Below are positions 7,676-16,019 of a DNA stretch of 42,392 nt, piece after piece. The notes beneath the pieces were generated by a model. It made no database searches and was not told where the DNA came from. It worked only from the letters and a program-made list of their open reading frames with translations. The translations under genes were made by a program, and so were the position numbers. Where the stretch lies: assembly GCF_004341885.1 (NCBI RefSeq), contig NZ_SLVX01000030.1, positions 1 to 42,392 on the forward strand, in the 5' to 3' direction. Source of the DNA: Shinella granuli (lineage in GTDB: Bacteria; Pseudomonadota; Alphaproteobacteria; Rhizobiales; Rhizobiaceae). Each line of letters begins with the position of its first letter. The stretch's first letter is position 1.

Positions 7676-9019
7676 ATGATGGCCCGAACACGTTTGTACC
7701 TGTCGATTGGAGGCAGCCTCGTTGCGCTGCTGATGTCCAGCACCGCCTGGGCGCAGCAACAGGTTGTCCGTTTTCTGCATAACGAGACCGACCCGCCGAG
7801 CATCGAGTTCTTCAACAACGCGATCAAGGCCTTCGAGGCGGAGAATCCCGACATCCACATCGAGATGGAGGCCGTCAGCACCGACGGCCGGCTTCAGAAG
7901 GTTCTCGCCTCGATCAACACCAAGACCATGCCGGAGATTTTCAAGGTGCTGCCGGAGGAGCGCTTCGAATTCGCGCGCAAGGGCTATCTCGTTCCCCTCG
8001 ACGACATGGTCGACGAGATCGGCCGCGACGACTATGTCGCCGGTTCGCTTGTGCCCGTCGAAGGCAAGATCTACGACGTTCCCTACACGCTCGGCAATTA
8101 CGGCGTGCTGTGGCAGCGCGAGGATTTTCTGAAGGCGAAGGGCGTTTCGACGCCGAAGACCTGGGATGAGCTGTTGGCCGGCGCGGAGGCGCTGACGGGA
8201 GAGGACGGCAATTTCGGCTTCCTGTTCCCGGCCGGCAAGAACCGCATGACGGGGATATTCCTGTCGCAGATGATCTGGGGTGCCGGCGGCACCTATTTCG
8301 ACAAGGACCTCAACGTCACCTTCGACAATCCCGGCACGGTCAAGGCGCTGACCTTCCTGCGCGACATCGCGAAATTCTCGCCGCGCGGCATCGGCTCCTA
8401 TTCCTACGGCGACATGATCAACGTCTACCTGACGGGCAAGATCGGGCTCGACATCTATGCGCCGCGACTCATCGCCAATGCGGCCGCCAACACGCCCGAT
8501 CTGTTCAAGAACACCATCGCGGACAACATGCCGGTCGGCCCGAGCGGTGTGGCGGTCAAGTTCGTGAACGCGAACAGTTTTGCGCTCAGTTCGGAAACCG
8601 TCGGTTCGAAGAATGTCGAGGCCGCCCGCAAGTTCCTGAAGTTCATCGTCACGGGTGAGCGACTGCGGGACTTCTCGCTTACCGTCCATCCACACCTCAT
8701 TCCGCCGCTCAAGGGCGTCCAGGAAGACGTCATCAAGCTGGGGGCGGCACAAACCCTCGGCGGCCGCGAGGAGATTTCCCGCATCGCCTTCGACACCTCC
8801 AACGCGCTCGATTTCGAATCGGAGGCCGGTGCGCAGTTCAAGGACGGTGCGGTCATCCGCTCCGGCGTGGTCAACCCCTATATCGGTTCGATCGTCGCCC
8901 GGGATATCCCCGCCCAGGTCGTTCAACGTGTCGTCCTGCAGGGCGAGGATCCGGCGGCTGCTGCTGCCTGGGGCCAGCAGCGCATGCAGGCCATCGTGGA
9001 CGACCTGAAGAAGAAATAG
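7676..9019 (+). CDS. ABC transporter substrate-binding protein, family 1
   Basis: Periplasmic binding protein of 447 residues. A signal peptide (about residues 1-25: basic MMARTR, hydrophobic core, cleavage after AWA) precedes a family-1 fold starting VVRFLHNETDPPSIEFFNNAIKAFE. The frame is open to 7547, but GGGAGGAG (7662-7669) sits six bases before the ATG at 7676, and the signal peptide starts there. It is the first gene of the LysR-controlled operon and is separated from the lyase gene by a strong hairpin. The substrate is not obvious; the neighbouring lyase and racemase-like genes suggest an acidic, probably amino-acid-derived compound. Confidence 0.9.
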   Translation: MMARTRLYLSIGGSLVALLMSSTAWAQQQVVRFLHNETDPPSIEFFNNAIKAFEAENPDIHIEMEAVSTDGRLQKVLASINTKTMPEIFKVLPEERFEFARKGYLVPLDDMVDEIGRDDYVAGSLVPVEGKIYDVPYTLGNYGVLWQREDFLKAKGVSTPKTWDELLAGAEALTGEDGNFGFLFPAGKNRMTGIFLSQMIWGAGGTYFDKDLNVTFDNPGTVKALTFLRDIAKFSPRGIGSYSYGDMINVYLTGKIGLDIYAPRLIANAAANTPDLFKNTIADNMPVGPSGVAVKFVNANSFALSSETVGSKNVEAARKFLKFIVTGERLRDFSLTVHPHLIPPLKGVQEDVIKLGAAQTLGGREEISRIAFDTSNALDFESEAGAQFKDGAVIRSGVVNPYIGSIVARDIPAQVVQRVVLQGEDPAAAAAWGQQRMQAIVDDLKKK

Positions 9020-9032
9020 CGTCCATAGACAA

Positions 9033-9065
9033 GGTCCGCGTGGAGGACACGCGGACCGCATTTTT
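9033..9065 (+). terminator. Rho-independent-type hairpin inside the operon
   Basis: A perfect 10-bp stem (GGTCCGCGTG/CACGCGGACC, loop GAGGA) is followed by GCA and five T residues at 9061-9065. It sits 13 bases after the binding-protein stop and just before the lyase ribosome-binding site. Because the genes beyond clearly belong to the same transporter, it probably acts as a partial terminator or 3' end protector that makes binding-protein mRNA more abundant. Confidence 0.7.
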
Positions 9066-9077
9066 CAGGAGAAGCAT

Positions 9078-10655
9078 ATGTCAGAGGAACAACCGGTGGC
9101 ACCGGTCGTCTCGTTGCGCGAACGCGTCAAGTCGCCGCCTGCACCGGCGATGGTGGAATCCTACTTCGGCCCGGCGGTCGCCGCCGGAATCCGCTTCCAG
9201 TTCGAGCCCGAAATGCGAATCCATATGGCGCATGCCGTCATGCTCGCCGAATGCGGCATCGTCGGCAAGGTGGACATCGCCCGCATCCTCGCCGTTCTCG
9301 CCGACCTTCAGGCGACCGGCGTCAAGGCGCTGACCATCGATTACCAGCAGGAAGACCTCTATTCCTATATCGAACGCCACATCGTCGAGACGCTCGGGCC
9401 GGAGACCGGCGGGCGCCTGCACACCGGCCGCAGCCGCAACGATCTGCACACGACCTCCTGGCGGCTGGTGCTGCGCGGCCTTCTGCTCGACCTGCTCGAC
9501 GTCGTCGGCACCATCCGGCGCACCTTGATCGACATGGCCCAACAGCATGTGGAAACGGTGATGCCGGGCTATACGCATTCGCAGCATGCCCAGCCGATCT
9601 CTTTCGGCTACTACCTGCTTGCCGCCGCCGACTTGATGGAGCGCGACTACGGGCGCCTCTCGCACGCCCTTGCCTGCTGCGACCGCAGCCCGCTCGGCTC
9701 GGGCGCGCTGTCGACGACCGGCTTTCCCATCGATCGCGAGATGACGGCCCGGCTGCTGGGCTTCTCGCGGCTGGTCGAGGTCGGTTACGACGGCGTCTCG
9801 ATCCGCGACGACCTGCAGGAGGCGGCCGGCGCCCTTGCCGTGCTGATGACCGGCATTTCCCGGGTGGCAACCGACATCCAGACCTGGAACACGATGGAGT
9901 TCGGCATGCTCGAACTGGACGACGCCTATTCGAGCGTCTCCAGCATCATGCCGCAGAAGAAGAACCCGCAGGCGATGGAGCATGTCAAGGCGGTGGCCGC
10001 GATGGCGGTCGGCGCGCTGAACATGGTCCTCGCCGCGGCGAAGAACACGGCCCTCGCCGATGTCAACGATGGGGTCACCGCCGGCAACGTGCCGATGCTG
10101 GACGTTCTGGAGCGGGCGTGCCGCGCGCTGACCGTCTTCGAGGGCGCAATCAGGACGCTGACCGTCAAGCCGGACACCATGCGCCATCTCGCCGAGACCG
10201 GCTTCGGCACGGCGACGGAGCTTGCGGACATCATCGTGCGGGAGGCCGGAATGTCCTTCCGCATGGCGCACAACATCGTCGGCCGCGTTGTCCGCGAAGC
10301 GATCGAGGCGCATCATACGGCGATGGACATTACATCGGCCGACCTCGATGCCGCGTCTCAGGCCCTGTTCGGCCACCCCCTCGGCATTCCGGTGGAGGAG
10401 GTGAGGAAGGCGCTGGATCCGGCGGAAAACCTGAAGAGCCGCACCGTTACCGGCGGTCCGGCCCCGGTCCGCATGGCCGAGATGCTCGATCGCCGCAGGG
10501 CGATGCTCGACAGCGATCTCGCAGGCATGGCCGATATCCGGCGGCGCATCGCCGAGGCCAATCACACCCTCATGGAGCAGGCGCGCCGGATTATGGATGA
10601 CGCCGGTCTGCAAACCCCGTCACAGATTGTGAGAGAGAACCATGGCACGAGTTGA
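9078..10655 (+). CDS. Argininosuccinate-lyase-like enzyme (fumarase/aspartase superfamily), probably not ArgH
   Basis: Lyase of 525 residues; ArgH is about 460, and this one is longer at both ends. Superfamily regions are present: HTGRSRND (115-122), PGYTHSQHAQP (163-173, with the conserved His167) and the flexible catalytic loop SSIMPQKKNP (288-297). Two segments that bind the substrate in true ArgH differ. The RNSxDxVSDRD block reads VGYDGVSIRD (235-244), and the YNKDMQEDK block reads LADVNDGVTAG (326-336). A related reaction is therefore likely: beta-elimination of fumarate, or of a similar acid, from an N-substituted compound. Ethylenediamine-disuccinate lyase, an ArgH homologue, is a useful comparison. 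It overlaps the ATPase gene by 14 bases inside a transporter operon, far from any arginine genes, which supports a catabolic role. Confidence 0.85.
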   Translation: MSEEQPVAPVVSLRERVKSPPAPAMVESYFGPAVAAGIRFQFEPEMRIHMAHAVMLAECGIVGKVDIARILAVLADLQATGVKALTIDYQQEDLYSYIERHIVETLGPETGGRLHTGRSRNDLHTTSWRLVLRGLLLDLLDVVGTIRRTLIDMAQQHVETVMPGYTHSQHAQPISFGYYLLAAADLMERDYGRLSHALACCDRSPLGSGALSTTGFPIDREMTARLLGFSRLVEVGYDGVSIRDDLQEAAGALAVLMTGISRVATDIQTWNTMEFGMLELDDAYSSVSSIMPQKKNPQAMEHVKAVAAMAVGALNMVLAAAKNTALADVNDGVTAGNVPMLDVLERACRALTVFEGAIRTLTVKPDTMRHLAETGFGTATELADIIVREAGMSFRMAHNIVGRVVREAIEAHHTAMDITSADLDAASQALFGHPLGIPVEEVRKALDPAENLKSRTVTGGPAPVRMAEMLDRRRAMLDSDLAGMADIRRRIAEANHTLMEQARRIMDDAGLQTPSQIVRENHGTS

Positions 10656-11700
10656 AATCAATCAGGTCAGCAAGATATTCGCCGATCACACTGCGGTTTC
10701 CGATGTCAACCTGACCGTCAATGATGGCGAGTTCCTCGTGCTGCTCGGCCCGTCCGGCTGTGGCAAGAGCACGCTGCTGCGGATGATCGCCGGCCTGGAA
10801 CTGCCGACCTACGGCGACATCTTCATCGGCGAGCGGCGCGCCACGCGCCTCCAGCCGAAGGACCGGAACATCGCGATGGTGTTCCAGAACTACGCCCTCT
10901 ATCCGCATCTGTCGGTCTACGAGAATATCGCCTTCCCGCTCCGGGTGCGCGGAGCGGACAGGAAGCTTGTCGACGACAAGGTGCGCTGGGCTGCCGAGCT
11001 GGTCGGCCTTACCCGCATGCTCAAGCGCAAGCCGCGGCAGATGTCCGGCGGCGAGCGCCAGCGCACGGCCCTTGCCCGTTCGCTCGTGCGCGATCCGGAC
11101 GTCTTCCTGCTCGATGAGCCGCTGTCGAACCTCGATGCCAAGCTGCGCCATTCCTCCCGCGAGGAACTGCGCCAGTTTCAGGACCGGGTCGGCGTCACGT
11201 CGATCTACGTGACGCATGACCAGGTCGAGGCCATGGGGCTCGGCGACCGCATTGTGGTCATGCAAGGTGGTTCCGTCCGGCAGATCGGGACGCCGGAGGA
11301 GATCTATCTCCATCCGGCCGATACGTTCGTGGCCACCTTCATGGGCTCGCCGCCGATGAATCTGGTCGTGACCGGCGACGTGACGCTCGGCTTCCGGCCC
11401 GAGAACTTTCTGCCCAAGGCGAGCTTTGCCGACAACGGCCCCGTCACGCAGATCACCTTCAACGTTCACCGCGTTGAATATCTTGGCGGCGACCGGCTGC
11501 TCTACGGGGTGGTTTCCGGAAACCTGCCGGAAACCCAGGCCATCGCCCGCATCCCCTCGAGCGTTTCCTACAGCCCCGTTCTCAACACCGAGGTCACCTT
11601 CGCCGTCGCCAATTCCGAGCTTCGCCGTTTCGATACGGCAAGCGGCAAGGCGATCGCCGCCGAGGCGTCCATGGAAAAGAGGAGGGCGGCCAATGGCTGA
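10642..11700 (+). CDS. ABC transporter ATPase, UgpC/MalK type
   Basis: ATPase of 352 residues with all canonical motifs: Walker A GPSGCGKS near residue 36, Q-loop MVFQNYALYP, signature MSGGE, Walker B LLDEPLSNLD and switch His in YVTHDQ. The C-terminal half is the MalK-type regulatory domain. It begins inside the end of the lyase gene and its stop overlaps the next permease gene by eight bases, so it is tightly coupled on both sides. It powers the importer formed with the binding protein at 7676 and the two following permeases. No second ATPase is present, so it should act as a homodimer. Confidence 0.92.
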   Translation: MARVEINQVSKIFADHTAVSDVNLTVNDGEFLVLLGPSGCGKSTLLRMIAGLELPTYGDIFIGERRATRLQPKDRNIAMVFQNYALYPHLSVYENIAFPLRVRGADRKLVDDKVRWAAELVGLTRMLKRKPRQMSGGERQRTALARSLVRDPDVFLLDEPLSNLDAKLRHSSREELRQFQDRVGVTSIYVTHDQVEAMGLGDRIVVMQGGSVRQIGTPEEIYLHPADTFVATFMGSPPMNLVVTGDVTLGFRPENFLPKASFADNGPVTQITFNVHRVEYLGGDRLLYGVVSGNLPETQAIARIPSSVSYSPVLNTEVTFAVANSELRRFDTASGKAIAAEASMEKRRAANG

Positions 11701-12589
11701 CAATCGCGCCGCACTGGCAGGCGACCGCCTGCTTGCCTACGCCGCCCTTGCGCCAAGCGCCTTCCTGCTGCTGCTTCTTGCCGGCGTGCCGACGATCACG
11801 GTTTTCGTGACCGCCATGCAGGATGTCGGCATGGGGGACACCGATGGCCCGTTTATCGGGTTCGAGAACTTCGCCTGGGTCTTTGCCGAACCTGCCTTCT
11901 ATACAGCGCTCTGGAACACGTTCGTCTGGGTTTTCGGCAGCGTCGCGCTGGAAATGCTCCTGGGGCTCGGTCTTGCGCTGCTGCTCAACAAGAGCTTCGC
12001 CTTCCGCGGCGCCGCCCGCGCCATCGTCCTTGCGCCCTATCTCGTGCCGACGGTCGTGGCCGTGCTGACATGGCGTTACATGCTGCACGACATCGTCGGC
12101 GTCGTGAACGCCGCCCTCATGAGCATCGGGATCACAGACCAGCCGTTGCTCTGGCTGAACAGCCAGGGGCTTGCGATGACGTCGGTCATCATGGTCGGCG
12201 TCTGGAAGTTCTTCCCCTTCGTCGTCATCGCCATTCTCGGCATCCTGCAGTCCATCCCGCAGGAGCAATACGAGGCGGCGAAGATCGACGGGGCTTCGGA
12301 TTTCCAGCAGTTCTGGCGCATCACGCTGCCCTATGTCATGCCGGTTTTCCTGCTGACGGCGCTGCTGCGCACCATCTGGTCCTTCAACAAGTTCGAGATC
12401 ATCTACCTGATGACGGGCGGCGGCCCGCTGGATGCGACCACGACGCTGCCGATCCTCGTCTATCTCAAGGCGTTTTCGGACTTCGAGTTCGGCCGCGCTG
12501 CGGCGATCGCCATCGTCACGCTGGCCATCCTGTGCGTCCTGCTCGCCATCTACTTCTTCTTCATCAAGAGAGCGGAGGCACGCCAATGA
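11693..12589 (+). CDS. ABC transporter permease, MalF/UgpA type
   Basis: Permease of 298 residues with about six membrane helices, the first at LLAYAALAPSAFLLLLLAGVPTITVFV. The EAA loop is EQYEAAKIDGASDFQQFWRITLPYVMP near residue 205, and the 'MTGGGPLDATTTLPI' segment is typical of the MalF/UgpA class. The ATG at 11693 overlaps the end of the ATPase gene. The longer upstream frame lies inside the ATPase and is not coding. Confidence 0.9.
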   Translation: MADNRAALAGDRLLAYAALAPSAFLLLLLAGVPTITVFVTAMQDVGMGDTDGPFIGFENFAWVFAEPAFYTALWNTFVWVFGSVALEMLLGLGLALLLNKSFAFRGAARAIVLAPYLVPTVVAVLTWRYMLHDIVGVVNAALMSIGITDQPLLWLNSQGLAMTSVIMVGVWKFFPFVVIAILGILQSIPQEQYEAAKIDGASDFQQFWRITLPYVMPVFLLTALLRTIWSFNKFEIIYLMTGGGPLDATTTLPILVYLKAFSDFEFGRAAAIAIVTLAILCVLLAIYFFFIKRAEARQ

Positions 12590-13479
12590 CCGCCATCGCC
12601 ACCAGAACCCCCGCATCGCTGCCGCGCAACCGGGATATCGCCGACATGCATTACCTCGCCTCGCGGATCATGCTCTACCTTCTTGCCTTCACCGCCGTCA
12701 GCGTCATCGGCTTTCCGCTCTTCTGGATGCTGATCTGCTCCTTCAAGCCGGGCGGCGAGCTCTATGCGGTGCCGCCGACCTTCCTGCCGAACGAATGGAC
12801 GTTGCAGAACTACCGCGACCTCTTCGTCCAGACGAACTTCCTCACCTATTTCGCCAACAGCCTGATCGTCGCCTTCGGCGCGACCTTCCTGTCGCTCGTC
12901 GTCGGGGGGCTCGGCGCCTACAGCCTCAGCCGCTTCCGCTTTTTCGGCATCGCCGCGTTCTCGAACGCGACGCTCGTCTGCTACATGCTGCCGGAAGTGC
13001 TGATAGTGTTGCCGCTCTACATCTACGTGGTCAAGCTCGGCATGGCCGACACGCTGATCTCGCTGATCATCGCCAACACGGCGTTCACGCTTCCCCTGGC
13101 CCTGTGGTTCATGCGCTCGTATTTCAACGCGATCCCCATAAGCCTCGAGGAAAGCGCCATGATCGACGGGTGCACCCGGCTCGGCGCGATGATGCGCGTC
13201 ACGGTGCCGCTGGCGCTGCCGGGCATCATCTCGGTCGGCGTCTTCAGCTTCAACCATGCCTGGAACGAGTTCCTCTTCGCGCTGGTCTTCGTGTCGTCCG
13301 AAACGAACAAGACCCTGCCGCTGGGGCTCGCGACCTGGATCGGCCAGGACAACATCTATTCCTGGGGCATGCTGCTTGCGGGCGCCGTGCTGGTGACGGT
13401 TCCGGTCATCCTTTTCTACCTGCTCGTCCAGCGCAAACTTGTCGTCGGCCTCGCCGATGGTGGCGCAAAGGGCGAATAA
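12586..13479 (+). CDS. ABC transporter permease, MalG/UgpE type
   Basis: Permease of 297 residues. A hydrophilic N-terminus of about 30 residues precedes the first helix (IMLYLLAFTAVSVIGFPLFWMLI), and about six helices follow. The EAA loop reads LEESAMIDGCTRLGAMMRVTVPLALP. The start codon overlaps the stop of the upstream permease (ATGA). It completes the importer together with the genes from 7676 to 12589. Confidence 0.9.
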   Translation: MTAIATRTPASLPRNRDIADMHYLASRIMLYLLAFTAVSVIGFPLFWMLICSFKPGGELYAVPPTFLPNEWTLQNYRDLFVQTNFLTYFANSLIVAFGATFLSLVVGGLGAYSLSRFRFFGIAAFSNATLVCYMLPEVLIVLPLYIYVVKLGMADTLISLIIANTAFTLPLALWFMRSYFNAIPISLEESAMIDGCTRLGAMMRVTVPLALPGIISVGVFSFNHAWNEFLFALVFVSSETNKTLPLGLATWIGQDNIYSWGMLLAGAVLVTVPVILFYLLVQRKLVVGLADGGAKGE

Positions 13480-13499
13480 TCTCTCGAACGGAGGAAATC

Positions 13500-14606
13500 A
13501 TGAAGATCAAGAACGTGACGGTCATCGCCGTCGAGATCCCGCTTGCGCGCAATTTCGGTGGCAGCCGGTACAATGTCACCAAGCGCTGCACCATCATCAC
13601 GCGCATGGAGACGGAGAGCGGCCTCGTCAGCGAGATCTACAACGGCGACAACCGCGACCACATGCGCGAGGTCGTCGAGATCATCGAGAAGGAACTGGCG
13701 CCGATGCTGATCGGCGAGGAGATCTTCGCGGTCGAGCGGCTCTGGCAGAAGATGTTCAAGGCGGCCGAATGGAACCGTGACCGCAAGCTCGTCATGGAGG
13801 CGATCGCCTGCATGGACAGCGCGCTCTGGGACCTGATCGGCAAGGCCGCGGGCGTCAATGTCTGCCGGCTGCTCGGCGGCTACCGCCAGGAGCTTCCGAT
13901 CATCTGCATCGGCGGCTACTACGAGGAGGGCAAGACGCTGGCCGATCTCGGCAGGGAAATGGAGCGGCTGCGCGAGGCGGGCCTTGCCGGCTGCAAGGTG
14001 AAGGTCGGTGGCCTTTCGGCCGAAGAGGACGCCAAGCGCGTGGAGGCGGCCCGCAAGGGCGGGGGCGACGACTTCTGGATCGCGGTCGACGCCAATCGCG
14101 GCTGGCCGGTGGCCGAAGCTGTGAAATTCGCCCGCCTGATCGAGAAATACGACATCGCCTGGTTCGAGGAACCCTGCCACTGGTACGACGACGCCCGCAT
14201 GATGGCGCAGGTCCGCCGTGCGACCTCCATCCCGGTCGATGCCGGCCAGAGCGAGATGAATGCCGCGGGCGTGCGGCGGCTCGTCGCCGCGGAAGCCGTC
14301 GACATCGTCAATTTCGACGCTTCGGAGGCCGGCGGCATCACCGAATGGCGCCGCGCCGCCGCCCTCTGCGCGCTGCACGACATCCGTGTCGGCCATCACG
14401 AGGAAGCGCAGATCGCCATGCACATGATCGCCGCTATCCCCAACGGCCTGTGCGTCGAGTGTTTCGAACCGGCGCGCGATCCGATCTGGGCCGGCCTGAT
14501 CGCCAACCGGCCCAACCCGAAGAACGGCATCATCCAGGTCCCGCAGGGACCGGGTTTCGGGGTCGAGCTGGACTGGGACATGGTCAAGCGCTACCGCGTG
14601 AACTGA
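13500..14606 (+). CDS. Enolase-superfamily enzyme, mandelate racemase subgroup
   Basis: Enzyme of 368 residues, normal for the family. The N-terminal capping domain (about 1-125) is followed by the barrel. Catalytic features of the mandelate racemase subgroup are visible: Lys166-x-Lys168 (KVKVGG) as base on one face, Asp197 (DAN) and Glu223 (FEEP) as metal ligands with Glu252 as the probable third, and the Asp273/His299 dyad (NFDAS, GHHEE) on the other face. Such enzymes abstract a proton next to a carboxylate to racemise, epimerise or dehydrate an acid. The ribosome site GGAGGAAA is directly upstream. Its place after the transporter and the ArgH-like lyase suggests it prepares or inverts the substrate. 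The exact substrate cannot be read from sequence. Confidence 0.88.
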   Translation: MKIKNVTVIAVEIPLARNFGGSRYNVTKRCTIITRMETESGLVSEIYNGDNRDHMREVVEIIEKELAPMLIGEEIFAVERLWQKMFKAAEWNRDRKLVMEAIACMDSALWDLIGKAAGVNVCRLLGGYRQELPIICIGGYYEEGKTLADLGREMERLREAGLAGCKVKVGGLSAEEDAKRVEAARKGGGDDFWIAVDANRGWPVAEAVKFARLIEKYDIAWFEEPCHWYDDARMMAQVRRATSIPVDAGQSEMNAAGVRRLVAAEAVDIVNFDASEAGGITEWRRAAALCALHDIRVGHHEEAQIAMHMIAAIPNGLCVECFEPARDPIWAGLIANRPNPKNGIIQVPQGPGFGVELDWDMVKRYRVN

Positions 14607-14609
14607 GCA

Positions 14610-15833
14610 ATGGCCGCCGTCGATAGCAGGTCGCTCCACGGGGAAGTGCGCCGCCGGAGTGTGCGCCTGGCAAAACAGGTGCGGCTGGCGGCGGCCTTCC
14701 TGCTCATGATGGTCTCGGGACTGGTTTGGAATTCCTTCGCCCTCTTCCTCGTGGCGCTGGAGGGGGAATTCCACTGGTCGCGCGCGTCGATTTCGGGCGC
14801 CTACGGCGCCTTCGCGCTCGTCAATGCGGTGAGCGCGCCGATCTTCGGCTACCTGCTCGGCCGCTATAACAGCCGCGTCCTGCTGGCGGGCGCGGCAATG
14901 CTGCTCGCTCTAGCCTTCCTTCTGACTGCGCAAGTATCGACGATCGGACAGTTCTGGCTTACCTTCGGCCTTATCGGCGGCCTGGGAACGCATTGCACCA
15001 GTTCCTATGCGATCTTCGCGGTGCTCGCCGGCCGTTTCCGCAAGCGGCCGGCGACTGCGATGGCCATCGCCGACGCCGGCTCGGGCCTCGCCGCCTTCCT
15101 CGGCCTGCCGATCATGAGCTGGATGATCAACGATTTCGGCTGGCGTCTCACCTATTCCTCCCTTGGCTTGGTCCTGATGGGCATCGCCGTTCCCCTGCAT
15201 CTTCTCGTGATCGACCGGGTGAAGTCCGCGTCCGGCGCGGGAGGCCGATACGGCATGGCGGGGCTCGGCTGGGTCACGATACTGGCGCTTGTCATCAGCT
15301 ATTTCTGCGGCTCGGCAGCCTATCACGGCCTGATGACCCAGCAGATCGCGCTGTTCGAGGACAATAACGTCGCTGGAGAAACGGCGGTCTGGATCGCGGC
15401 TGTCGCCGGCCTGATCATATTCGTCTGGCGCCTGTTGTCCGGCTGGCTCTGCGACCTCTGGGGGGCCGGCCCGGTCATGTCGCTGGCCGCACTCGCGGGC
15501 GTCCTGACCTTTGGCATGCTCGCGGCAATCCTCGTCACTGCGAATGTTGCAGCACTCTTCGTCTATCCGCTTGTGCTCGGCATCGCCTTTGGCGGCCAGC
15601 AGGTCCTGCTCGCCAATCGGGCACGGGTCGTTGTCACTCTTTCTGCCCTCTCTGCGGTCCTCGGTGTCTGCCGGCTTGCTTCCGGTATCGGAATGGCCGG
15701 AGGGCCGGTGATCTTCGGGTTCCTGCACGATTGGGCGGACGGTTACGGTGTCGCCATCGTGGCTATTGCCGGCCTGGCCTTTTTTCACTTCGTCGCATTC
15801 TCCGCGATCCGCCCGCGTTCGATTGCAGGATGA
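14610..15833 (+). CDS. MFS transporter (monocarboxylate/oxalate-formate-like)
   Basis: Integral membrane protein of 407 residues with about 12 hydrophobic segments and the 'YLLGRYNSR' motif after helix 2 (MFS motif A-like). The N-terminal pattern (WNSFALFLVALEGEFHWSRASISGAYGAF) resembles oxalate/formate antiporter-type and monocarboxylate MFS members. It begins three bases after the racemase-like gene and is the last gene of this operon. With an ABC importer already in the operon, it may export a product such as a dicarboxylate, or provide low-affinity uptake. The direction of transport is not determined. Confidence 0.85.
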   Translation: MAAVDSRSLHGEVRRRSVRLAKQVRLAAAFLLMMVSGLVWNSFALFLVALEGEFHWSRASISGAYGAFALVNAVSAPIFGYLLGRYNSRVLLAGAAMLLALAFLLTAQVSTIGQFWLTFGLIGGLGTHCTSSYAIFAVLAGRFRKRPATAMAIADAGSGLAAFLGLPIMSWMINDFGWRLTYSSLGLVLMGIAVPLHLLVIDRVKSASGAGGRYGMAGLGWVTILALVISYFCGSAAYHGLMTQQIALFEDNNVAGETAVWIAAVAGLIIFVWRLLSGWLCDLWGAGPVMSLAALAGVLTFGMLAAILVTANVAALFVYPLVLGIAFGGQQVLLANRARVVVTLSALSAVLGVCRLASGIGMAGGPVIFGFLHDWADGYGVAIVAIAGLAFFHFVAFSAIRPRSIAG

Positions 15834-16019
15834 TCCGCCGGACGGCCGTACGAATTGCCTTGGTTCATGGGTTTTGTAAGCTGTGTCTTTCCTTTGCCAG
15901 ACAAGCGCCGCTCCGACAGCGGGCTTTCGTTGGGCAGGCAAATGAACTGCGCATCGCCGCCGAGGGCGGCATGCATGACGGCGGAGAGCAGGGAGGTCGT
16001 GACGATAAAGGACGGACGC

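Noticed and set aside
9078-10655. Annotation as argH (arginine biosynthesis)
   Set aside because: The substrate-binding blocks differ and the context is a transporter operon, so the biosynthetic name is not used.
15834-16019. Leftward coding-like stretch between the MFS and LysR genes
   Set aside because: A short piece (for example HAALGGDAQFICLPNE) looks protein-like, but no start, ribosome site or family is apparent, so it is not called as a gene or remnant.
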